Assembly: GCF_002221505.1 (NCBI RefSeq)
Contig: NZ_CP011036.1
Span: forward strand, 1,984,001-2,048,000
Direction: 5' to 3'
From: Pseudoalteromonas nigrifaciens
GTDB taxonomy: Bacteria; Pseudomonadota; Gammaproteobacteria; Enterobacterales; Alteromonadaceae
DNA: 64,000 nt
Shown here: positions 33,004 through 40,167 of the stretch, in pieces
How the letters are laid out: each line of letters begins with the position of its first letter
Numbering within the stretch: the first letter of the stretch is position 1
The notes under the pieces: model-generated
What the model saw: the letters and a program-made list of their open reading frames with translations, nothing else
Told to the model about the DNA's origin: nothing
Databases searched by the model: none
Translations under genes and position numbers: made by a program

Positions 33004-33386
33004 ATTGTCCTCCGACACTTATATCTATTTTGAACTTCAATTATAGATTGGCAATCACAGCAGTTTTCTGCCGTTGGCACTGTTACTAATCTTTTAAACT
33101 GAATTTCAATACCGCATGTTTCACAATACCCGTATTCGCCAGGTTCTTTTTGAAGCCTAAATTTAACTCGTTGCAATGCCTTCAGCTGCAGACCTTTTCT
33201 ATAACGTGAAATGTATTGTTGCTTACGCTCTTCTTCTAGTGCCGCTCGATCTAAAATATCTGCAAGTACATTGCTTTCAACATTCTTATTTATTGGTTCA
33301 TTCAGAGCATTCTTAAGCATAGAAATTTCATCATTAACTTGGTTTATTATATGCCCTAATTGGTCTGTTTTTAAAAATTCATGCAT
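32862..33386 (-). CDS. DksA/TraR-type C4 zinc-finger protein with repeat-encoded tail
   Basis: A 174-residue protein. Residues about 40-110 match the DksA pattern: an acidic coiled coil with LDRAALEEERKQQ, then YGYCETCG...RL...P.A..C.DC, the four-Cys zinc finger. DksA-like proteins bind RNA polymerase through the secondary channel and modulate initiation. The last 45-50 residues are encoded by the long direct repeat and do not resemble the family, so the original 3' end appears to have been replaced by junction DNA. Activity is uncertain. Confidence 0.65.
   Translation of the reverse strand: MHEFLKTDQLGHIINQVNDEISMLKNALNEPINKNVESNVLADILDRAALEEERKQQYISRYRKGLQLKALQRVKFRLQKEPGEYGYCETCGIEIQFKRLVTVPTAENCCDCQSIIEVQNRYKCRRTIIRCYLSQSAFCSNKLLPQNVLKQLFYRSALSDNRTLKKLNLFLCFK
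32941..32966. repeat. dispersed 26-nt hairpin repeat, copy C
   Basis: AACACGTTTTGGGGCAAAAG then CTTGTT. Same family as the other copies and nearly identical to the one at 57774. Confidence 0.65.
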
Positions 33387-33509
33387 TCCTTATATCCTAT
33401 ACTAAACATCAAAAAGGTATTTAAACTGTAAGCGTCTAGCGAACCACACCTAGCATCGATGTTCTGATTATCTAAAAATACCTGCTCAATGATAAATTCG
33501 GAGCAGGTG

Positions 33510-33851
33510 ATGAAAACTTACAGAACAAGCGCACAGTGGCAGCAGCTTTTGCTGAAACGCAGTACGTTTAGTGGTACTAATATTGAATTCTGCCAACACC
33601 ATAATGTCGCTATTACGACTTATTATAAACAACGTGCTTTACTGGCAAAAGACCAGCCTAATTCCACCTTGCCAGTGCACACGCAGTGCCTTACATCATC
33701 ACGTTTTGTCCAGGTAAAACAAACTACTGAAGTCTGCGCGCAAACTCGTCAAAATACGCTGCAGTTTGATACGCTAACCGGCCAACTCACGTTTCCTATC
33801 GATTTAGCGACGGCCGATATCGTTGCCATTATTAAAGGGCTAACGGTATGA
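33510..33851 (+). CDS. tnpA: IS66 TnpA (copy 1)
   Basis: A small IS66 accessory protein with an N-terminal helix-turn-helix pattern (MKTYRTSAQWQQLLLKRSTF, then GTNIEFCQHHNVAITTYYKQ). The frame opens at an ATG at 33489, but the ATG at 33510 has GGAGCAGG just upstream and gives the usual length of about 113 residues. It overlaps tnpB by 4 bases. Confidence 0.88.
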   Translation: MKTYRTSAQWQQLLLKRSTFSGTNIEFCQHHNVAITTYYKQRALLAKDQPNSTLPVHTQCLTSSRFVQVKQTTEVCAQTRQNTLQFDTLTGQLTFPIDLATADIVAIIKGLTV

Positions 33852-34198
33852 GGATGTTCGTTGATGTACCCACCGTCTATTTATGTGCCGATGCCGTTGA
33901 TTTTCGAAAATCAATTAATGGTCTGGCGGCGTTGGTGGAAGCAGAGCTTGAACTACCCGTGCTCAGTGGTGCGCTATTTGTGTTTTGTAATAAAGGCCGT
34001 GACAAACTCAAACTGCTTTACTGGGATAACACCGGTTTTGCACTGTGGTATAAGCGATTAGATAAGCATAAGTTCAAATGGCCCAAACTCATGTCACCCA
34101 CCATGACCTTAAGCGAGCAGCAATTACACTGGTTATTATCGGGTTATGATGTGATTGGACACAGTAAAATTGATGTCGCAGGTAAGCAAATGCTTTAA
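33848..34198 (+). CDS. tnpB: IS66 TnpB (copy 1)
   Basis: A 116-residue IS66 Orf2 protein with the family core DFRKSINGLAALVE and LYWDNTGFALWYKRL. Needed together with TnpA and TnpC for transposition in studied elements. Starts in the ATGA overlap with tnpA. Confidence 0.93.
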   Translation: MRMFVDVPTVYLCADAVDFRKSINGLAALVEAELELPVLSGALFVFCNKGRDKLKLLYWDNTGFALWYKRLDKHKFKWPKLMSPTMTLSEQQLHWLLSGYDVIGHSKIDVAGKQML

Positions 34199-34278
34199 TA
34201 TTTGCGATCGATTGATGATCATCAAAGTGAGTTCAGTTAGCACTGCAAAGCCTTTGATGATGCCTTAAAATAGGCGTC

Positions 34279-35760
34279 ATGAAAAATGAACTCGCCCTTA
34301 AACAGCGCATTGCTGAACTTGAAAAACTGTTAGCGCAGAAGGATGCCCAGATTGCGGCATTGGAAGAGCGCTGGAGCTTGGCCCAACAAAAACAATTCGG
34401 CAAAAGTGCTGAAGGCTTTGCCGGGCAAGGCGAGTTATTCAATGAAGTGGAAGAAATTGTTGAGGAAGTTGAGGCAGAGCAACAATCCATTAGCTATACC
34501 CGTAAAAAGCCGGTGCGTAAGCCACTGCCAAAAGACTTACCTCGTGAGCAAGTTATTCACGACATCATCGACAAAACCTGTGATTGCTGTGGCGGTGAGC
34601 TACATAAAATGGGTGAAGATAAGTCAGAAAAGCTTGAGTTCATACCCGCTAAAATCAAAGTGATTGAGCATATTAGGCCTAAATACGCCTGCCGTCACTG
34701 TGATAAATCCTCAACTCAGACACAGATTAAACAAGCCTCAATGCCTGCCATGCCCATCAACAAAGGCATTGCAACCAGCAGTTTGCTCAGTCAGCTTATC
34801 ACCAGTAAATACCAATACGGGTTACCGCTGTATCGCCAGGAAGCGATGTTTAAGCAATACGGTATTGAACTCAGTCGACAGACCATGAGCAGCTGGATAG
34901 ACAAATCAGCCACACTCTTCGCGCCATTAGTTGAACGGCTTAAAGCCGAGCTGTTAAGGCAACCCACGCTGTTTGCCGATGAAACGCCATTAAAGGTGGT
35001 GAAATCGGACAAAGTAAACAGTTACATGTGGGTGTATTGCTCGGGTCGAGATTCACCAGACCCGAATAATCCTATCCCTAATATCGTACTTTACGACTTC
35101 CACAATAGTCGCGCGGCCGCCTGCGTGGTCAATTATCTTGATGGATATCAAGGGTACTTGCACGTGGATGGCTATCAAGCCTATGCCAGAACAGAGGCAA
35201 CCTTAATCGGCTGCTGGGCGCATGCTCGTCGTAAATTTATCGACGCGAAAAAGCTACAAGGTAAAAACAAAACCGGCAAAGCGGATGTGGTATTGAGCCT
35301 TATCCAAAAACTGTACGGCGTTGAGTCACGCATCAAAGATAAAAGTGTGGATGACAAATATACGGCAAGACAAGAGGTTAGCCTGCCTATTCTTAGCAAG
35401 CTAAAAATATGGCTTGAGCAGGATCAGCCAAATTTAGTGGGGAACAGCAAACTGATAGAGGCAGCTAATTACCTGGCAAATCAATGGCACAAGCTCATAC
35501 GCTATGTTGATGATGGCCGACTTAGCATCGATAATAATAGAGCAGAACGCGCGGTAAAACCGTTTGTGATAGGCCGAAAGAATTGGTTATTTAGCCAAAC
35601 GGCTAACGGTGCCCATGCTAGTGCCACCCTTTACAGCATTGTGGAAACCGCCAAGATAAATGGTCTAATCCCATTTAATTACATCTGTGCTTGCCTTGAT
35701 GAACTGTGCCAGCCTGAGCCCGATATCGACAGCTTGTTACCCTGGAATTTTAAAACATAG
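34279..35760 (+). CDS. tnpC: IS66 TnpC transposase (copy 1)
   Basis: The 493-residue DDE transposase: N-terminal coiled coil (leucine-zipper-like, 1-35), a Cys zinc-finger region (CDCCGGELH and YACRHC), then the catalytic core with Asp in LFADETPLK, Asp in HVDGYQAYA and Glu in NNRAERAVKPF, and the IS66 C-terminal domain. It differs from the second copy at two residues only: K where copy 2 has R in ELHxMGED, and A where copy 2 has V in GKxDVV. Confidence 0.95.
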   Translation: MKNELALKQRIAELEKLLAQKDAQIAALEERWSLAQQKQFGKSAEGFAGQGELFNEVEEIVEEVEAEQQSISYTRKKPVRKPLPKDLPREQVIHDIIDKTCDCCGGELHKMGEDKSEKLEFIPAKIKVIEHIRPKYACRHCDKSSTQTQIKQASMPAMPINKGIATSSLLSQLITSKYQYGLPLYRQEAMFKQYGIELSRQTMSSWIDKSATLFAPLVERLKAELLRQPTLFADETPLKVVKSDKVNSYMWVYCSGRDSPDPNNPIPNIVLYDFHNSRAAACVVNYLDGYQGYLHVDGYQAYARTEATLIGCWAHARRKFIDAKKLQGKNKTGKADVVLSLIQKLYGVESRIKDKSVDDKYTARQEVSLPILSKLKIWLEQDQPNLVGNSKLIEAANYLANQWHKLIRYVDDGRLSIDNNRAERAVKPFVIGRKNWLFSQTANGAHASATLYSIVETAKINGLIPFNYICACLDELCQPEPDIDSLLPWNFKT

Positions 35761-35782
35761 GTGTAGTTCGCTAGACGCTCAC

Positions 35783-36014
35783 GTTATATCTTTGCATGTA
35801 CGCAACATATTTTTGGTGTTAGGGGTTATATCTTTGCATGTACGCAACATATTTTTGGTGTTGAGAGCTTGTACCTTTGTATGTACATAACATATTCTTG
35901 GTGTTTTATTTATTTGTAGGGCTATATTCGTCGTATTTTATGGGAAGTTATTAAAAATAGGTCTACATTACATATTTTTGGTGTTATTGAGAGCACATAC
36001 CAAAAATATGTAAT
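35783..36014. repeat. 42-43 bp tandem repeat array with terminal inverted repeat
   Basis: Two nearly identical 42-bp units begin at 35783 and 35825 (each with TTTGCATGTACGCAACATAT), followed by a diverged third unit from about 35867. A further ACATATTTTTGGTGTT lies at 35970-35985, and its 16-base core (35967-35982) is inverted at 35999-36014. The IS66 right end abuts the first unit directly. No gene is present. Confidence 0.85.
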
Positions 36015-36021
36015 ATGCTTT

Positions 36022-36348
36022 TTAATATGGAATATCTAAATTATCTATAGTCAGTTTATTCGCAATATCTATTTCTTCTTTGCTGGATGCTTGTTCTGCG
36101 CGGTTATTACGCCTTTCAATCAAGGTTGTAGCTATTTTATTAGATAGCTTCTCATTACCAGTGTAATTGTATGCAGAAAGTAACAGTTTAAGTTCTGCAG
36201 TTGATAATTTTTTACCATTGCCTTCAGACTTTAATTGCTGCCTTTTAAGCTCTAGCTTTTTAATAGTTGTAATAGCATCGCGTTCATTAAATTCCTCAAT
36301 ATTGCCTTTTGTTATCCAACTCATAAGGAATTTGATAGCTATATACAT
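36022..36348 (-). CDS. small hypothetical protein
   Basis: A 108-residue frame downstream of the second dgkA on the same strand. The sequence is helical and charged (IKKLELKRQQLKSEGNGKK, then SNKIATTLIERRNNRAEQAS), with a possible short N-terminal hydrophobic start. An internal ATG at residue 9 is an alternative start. No family is recognised. Confidence 0.4.
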   Translation of the reverse strand: MYIAIKFLMSWITKGNIEEFNERDAITTIKKLELKRQQLKSEGNGKKLSTAELKLLLSAYNYTGNEKLSNKIATTLIERRNNRAEQASSKEEIDIANKLTIDNLDIPY

Positions 36349-36366
36349 TCTAATAACATTTACACT

Positions 36367-36744
36367 TCATAAGCTCAAGTGCTGAATAAATACACCAGCC
36401 CATATTAAAGTTGCGATGATAACGCTCACCATCACAGCCAAAGAGCCTAAGTCTTTCGCTAAACCTGACAGCGGATGAATTTCCGCGCCAATTCTATCGA
36501 CTACTGCCTCAATAGCGGTATTGAAGATTTCTGCCAACAATACGAATAATAAAGCGCACCAAAGAAACACGTACTCAAAAAGTGAAAATGGAAAGAATAA
36601 ACAGCCCACAACGAGAAGAACTGACAGCCAGAATTCTTGTTTAAACGCTGCTTCATTTGCTATCAGCCATTTAAACGCTCTGAGTGAATGCCCCGCTGCT
36701 AGGTATATTCGTTTTATTCCCGTCGGCTTTTGCTTAGTACCCAT
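36367..36744 (-). CDS. dgkA: diacylglycerol kinase (second copy)
   Basis: A second DgkA, 125 residues from the ATG at 36744, which has AGGAG 6 bases upstream (the frame is open to 36774). Conserved stretches are NEAAFKQEFW, EIFNTAIEAVVDRIG and HPLSGLAKDLGSLAV. It overlaps the end of the PAP2 gene and is the fourth gene of the MCR-like operon. Its expected job is recycling the diacylglycerol released by the phosphoethanolamine transferase. It is clearly diverged from the copy at 29316 and so not a recent duplicate. Confidence 0.92.
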   Translation of the reverse strand: MGTKQKPTGIKRIYLAAGHSLRAFKWLIANEAAFKQEFWLSVLLVVGCLFFPFSLFEYVFLWCALLFVLLAEIFNTAIEAVVDRIGAEIHPLSGLAKDLGSLAVMVSVIIATLIWAGVFIQHLSL

Positions 36745-37465
36745 TGATTGGCTCCTGTTGGCTATTCTTAGCATTAGGTTTGGAATTAGGAAAGTGTAAG
36801 GTACGAAACACTACCGCGGCTATCAAACAAATGATTAACCATGACAACGTCATCGTTGTTAGTGTGTGACTTAAAAAATGGTCACCTATCGCCATCTTAT
36901 AACTCCCCATAATCCAGCCAGTAGAAACAGCAAACGCTATCGCAATACATTGGTATTTCGGACGATAAAACAAAAAGAATAATGACATTAAGGCAAAACC
37001 ACCGCTGGCATGACCCGCAGGAAAGCACTTGTACTTTTTAGTTGACTCAAACGATTCAGGCATTAATTCAAACGCCTTAACATAAGGGACATCGCCGCCA
37101 TATAGTTCAAGCTGCGCAGGACAAGCACCATTGGTTGTTGCTTTTAAACCGCCGATGACTGACGGCACTAACATCAAAGAGAAAATAACCACTAATAATC
37201 GCTTTTGAAAGTGCTTAGAGTACTTGCGTCTACAAGCGATAACGTAAAAAGCAATGAGCGACAGTGCCAACAAAATAATGCTGTATTTAGGCAACAAGTA
37301 AAAAATAAAACGATAAGGCTCTTCATATTTATCAATTAACCACGTTTGGTTGGATGCATTGAATAACAAATTTTGAAGCCAAATATCGCTATTTGTTGTT
37401 TCAAATAAAAAAGCAATAAGCGTTAATGCATACATTGAATAAAGCAGGTGTTTACTCAAGTTCAA
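36734..37465 (-). CDS. PAP2-family lipid phosphatase
   Basis: A 243-residue membrane phosphatase with about six hydrophobic segments. The three PAP2 signature blocks are GLKATTNGACP, CFPAGHASGG with its His, and SYKMAIGDHFLSHTL with the nucleophile His. Such enzymes remove phosphate from lipid A, undecaprenyl-PP or phosphatidate. PAP2 genes also accompany mcr-1 in known plasmids. It overlaps the CDF gene by 14 bases and dgkA by 11, so all are one transcript. Confidence 0.88.
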   Translation of the reverse strand: MNLSKHLLYSMYALTLIAFLFETTNSDIWLQNLLFNASNQTWLIDKYEEPYRFIFYLLPKYSIILLALSLIAFYVIACRRKYSKHFQKRLLVVIFSLMLVPSVIGGLKATTNGACPAQLELYGGDVPYVKAFELMPESFESTKKYKCFPAGHASGGFALMSLFFLFYRPKYQCIAIAFAVSTGWIMGSYKMAIGDHFLSHTLTTMTLSWLIICLIAAVVFRTLHFPNSKPNAKNSQQEPINGY

Positions 37466-38354
37466 AACAATTCTCCATTTGCAAGGTGTTCCCTACTACC
37501 ACTTCTATGGTCGAGTGGTGAATACCGTATTGAGCTGCGAGCAAATCTTTAATTGGCTTAAGATCTTGGAATTGTTCCATCGTTTTTAAGTTAACACTGG
37601 TTTCTAAATACACTTCGCTATCATCTAATTGCCACACATGAATGTGTCTTACTTTTTCAACATTCTCCATTGATTCGATATCCTTACAAATCTTATCGAT
37701 ATCGATATCAACGGGGACCGCTTGCATTAAAATACGAATACTTTGCTTAGCTAAAATAATACCGTGGTACACCACATAAACCGAGATAAGTATGGTTGCC
37801 AATAAATCGACAACATACCATTGATATAAAATGATCAAACTACCCGCAACAATGACAACGACAGAAGCAAAGGCATCAGATAAATTATGAATAAATGCCG
37901 CTCTGAGATTCAAGTTATTCTTCGCGCCTGCTTGATAAGTCAACCACGCGGTTATGGAATCAATCACTAAGGCTATTGTCGCAATCCAAACAACAATCCA
38001 ACCATCAATAGGTTGAGGGTTAAAGTACTTCTCAACTGCGGCATAAATGAGATATATACCAAGAATAATAAGGGTAGTACTGTTGATTAATGCCCCGATA
38101 ATTTCAGCCCGTTTAAAACCAAAAGTCATTTGGCTATTAGCGGGTTTTCTTGCAATTTTTCTCGCAACAATCGCAATAACGATAGCGCCTGCATCACTGA
38201 GGTTATGAAGCGCATCAGCAATCAAGGATAAACTACCTGATAAAACCCCGCCGATAACTTGGGCCACAGTAAGTAAAATATTGATAAATACTGCCATGCT
38301 TAATTTTCCGTCATGGTTATGTGCATGGCTGTGCGTATGGTTATTATTTGACAT
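37452..38354 (-). CDS. CDF cation efflux transporter (CzcD/ZitB-like)
   Basis: A 300-residue inner-membrane zinc/cobalt/cadmium exporter with six TM segments. The N-terminus is His-rich (HTHSHAHNHD); the transport site is formed by DALHNLSD in TM2 and HNLSDAFASV in TM5, and a C-terminal cytoplasmic dimerisation domain (HIHVWQLDDSEVYLE) closes it. It starts exactly where the phosphoethanolamine transferase ends. A zinc exporter in a lipid A operon could supply periplasmic Zn to the Zn-dependent transferase, or reflect the metal-resistance setting. Confidence 0.92.
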   Translation of the reverse strand: MSNNNHTHSHAHNHDGKLSMAVFINILLTVAQVIGGVLSGSLSLIADALHNLSDAGAIVIAIVARKIARKPANSQMTFGFKRAEIIGALINSTTLIILGIYLIYAAVEKYFNPQPIDGWIVVWIATIALVIDSITAWLTYQAGAKNNLNLRAAFIHNLSDAFASVVVIVAGSLIILYQWYVVDLLATILISVYVVYHGIILAKQSIRILMQAVPVDIDIDKICKDIESMENVEKVRHIHVWQLDDSEVYLETSVNLKTMEQFQDLKPIKDLLAAQYGIHHSTIEVVVGNTLQMENCFELE

Positions 38355-39971
38355 TTACTCTTCCTCTTGCATAACAAATAGTGGTGATGGCGCTTTTTCA
38401 GGCAATGACATATCTGTGCTGATATTTAACGCATGTAGTAAAGAAAAAGAAAAAGCATCGTGAGAACTTTCTTTTTTACTTTGTTTGACCGTACTTTCCA
38501 TATCAACGTGTGATGAAGAGCCGAACCAAGCAATTAAAGGTACATGAGTCTGTTCTTCAGGCGCCAGCATGTAAGGCATACCATGTAAGTAGAGTCCGTT
38601 CTTACCTAACGATTCACCATGATCGCCAATATAAAACATGGCAGTTTCAAAGTTGGTATTGTTCTCTTCTAATAAATTAATGGTTTCATTGATAAAGTAA
38701 TCGGTATAGAGAATGGCATTATCATACGCATTAACAATTTCGCTAGTTTCACAGGCGGAGAGTTCGCTTGTTTGACAGGCAGGAGTGAACTTCTCAAAGT
38801 CTTTGGGGTATCGTTTGTAATATGCCGGGCCGTGGTTGCCCATTTGATGAAGCACTATGAGTACACTACCTTCTTGATCATCAATATACCCCTGTAAACC
38901 GTCTAACATACCAATGTCACGACACTCTATATCGCACACTGAATTTAGCTCAGGTGATTTGAAATTTTGGTATTCGACACGATCTGCGACGCCTTTTGAA
39001 CTAGAGTTATTGTCTCGCCAAAGGACACTTACCCCGGCTTTGGAAATAACATCTAATACGTTTTGTGTTCGCCGTGCTTTTTTATTATCAAATGACTCTC
39101 GGTTATCGAATGAAAACATACAAGGGACCGAAATCGCGGTTGATGTGCCACAAGCATAGAATTTATCAAAACTAATTAAATCATCTCTTTGAGCTAATAA
39201 TGGTGTAGTTTCTCGTTTATAGCCATTTATAGAAAGATTACCCGCATGGACAGTTTCACCGACAATGACAATGTAGAGTTTTTTATGCGACTCTTTATCA
39301 ATATCATTGGCAGAGTTTACTACCATTAAAAATTCGTTATTTTCTTGCTGTTCAAGCACGTCCTTGAGGAAAAATCCCGTAGAGTAAATGGGATAGATAG
39401 GATTTAAGTAAAATCTTAATGGCTTGTGTTCTCTAAAGAAATTAGTGAATTGAGCACTAAAAATATAAAGTGAAACAGTAATTACACCAAGTGCCATGAT
39501 GGTATTACTTATTTGTAGCCAACAGTTTTTTGTCCATGACGATTTATCTATTTTGACCATAAAAAGGCAAGCTATAGGTACTATGGCTAACAACAAAACA
39601 GTTAAAAAATACTCAAATGACAGTAAGTCAGTTGCTTCATCGATATTCGTTTCAGCAATGTTTTGAATCATTACATTATCAATGATGGTGCCAAAGCTAT
39701 CGGTATAATAACCAGCCATGGCAGATAAGAGTAAAAGACTGCTCAGTACTATTCGAACGGGAATGATAATACTGAAAAATGACACAATAATGGTTAATAC
39801 ACTCATTACCACAAGAGTCAGCGCGATAATAAAACCTTGATTATCTTGCCACGGGTATACCGAATTAACTTGTTCAAAAAATGTAGAATTGCCCGTCACT
39901 ATAATAAATAGCACGGTGGCGATAATAAGGAGGTTTGGCGAATAATTGAAAAACGACAGCTTTTTCATCAT
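38355..39971 (-). CDS. MCR-like lipid A phosphoethanolamine transferase
   Basis: A 538-residue inner-membrane Zn enzyme: five N-terminal helices, then a periplasmic sulfatase-fold domain. Nucleophile T276 lies in CGTSTAISVPCMFS; metal and substrate residues lie in IVGETVHAGNLS (E239), MGNHGPAYYKRYP, GDHGESLG and YLHGMP. The stretches LWRDNNSSSKGV, CRDIGMLDGL and LHQMGNHGPAY are those of the MCR-1/2 branch, not of the EptA encoded at 27675. It heads a four-gene operon with CDF, PAP2 and dgkA. It would be expected to decorate lipid A and lower polymyxin susceptibility; actual resistance is not shown by sequence. Confidence 0.9.
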   Translation of the reverse strand: MMKKLSFFNYSPNLLIIATVLFIIVTGNSTFFEQVNSVYPWQDNQGFIIALTLVVMSVLTIIVSFFSIIIPVRIVLSSLLLLSAMAGYYTDSFGTIIDNVMIQNIAETNIDEATDLLSFEYFLTVLLLAIVPIACLFMVKIDKSSWTKNCWLQISNTIMALGVITVSLYIFSAQFTNFFREHKPLRFYLNPIYPIYSTGFFLKDVLEQQENNEFLMVVNSANDIDKESHKKLYIVIVGETVHAGNLSINGYKRETTPLLAQRDDLISFDKFYACGTSTAISVPCMFSFDNRESFDNKKARRTQNVLDVISKAGVSVLWRDNNSSSKGVADRVEYQNFKSPELNSVCDIECRDIGMLDGLQGYIDDQEGSVLIVLHQMGNHGPAYYKRYPKDFEKFTPACQTSELSACETSEIVNAYDNAILYTDYFINETINLLEENNTNFETAMFYIGDHGESLGKNGLYLHGMPYMLAPEEQTHVPLIAWFGSSSHVDMESTVKQSKKESSHDAFSFSLLHALNISTDMSLPEKAPSPLFVMQEEE

Positions 39972-40048
39972 TATTCCCTAAATTTAGGATGCAAAAATTC
40001 GAAGCTAATAAAAGCCTACTATTGAATCTCTGCATCGAGTGAAAATGA

Positions 40049-40084
40049 CTGGCTAAGCCCTGCTTTTGACAAGAGCTTAGCTAG
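40049..40084 (-). terminator. imperfect hairpin between czcA and the MCR-like operon
   Basis: CTGGCTAAGC (40049-40058) pairs with GCTTAGCTAG (40075-40084) with one mismatch. It has no strong T run, so it may attenuate rather than end transcription. Confidence 0.4.
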
Positions 40085-40167
40085 TAGCGATTTATAGTGC
40101 TATCAAATTAGTTACTTACTTTATTAATTTGTAAGTTAATGAGTAAGTCACTAAGTTATCTAGCGCG

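Larger units (their letters stand above)
33428..35782 (+). mobile_element. IS66-family insertion sequence, copy 1 (2355 bp)
   Basis: Left end GTAAGCGTCTAGCGAAC and right end, read inward, GTGAGCGTCTAGCGAAC: near-perfect terminal repeats. It carries the three IS66 genes tnpA, tnpB and tnpC. The copy at 57894-60248 has the same length and differs by only a few bases. The flanks (TTTAAACT left, GTTATATC right) do not form an 8-bp target duplication, so one side has been rearranged since insertion. Confidence 0.93.

Noticed and set aside
35783..36014. CRISPR array
   Set aside because: The repeats are contiguous 42-bp tandem units without unique spacers, and no cas gene is near.
39972..40167. PmrA-box-like sites upstream of the MCR-like operon
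   Set aside because: No CTTAAG pairs with 5-base spacing are present, unlike the region at 25597-25671.
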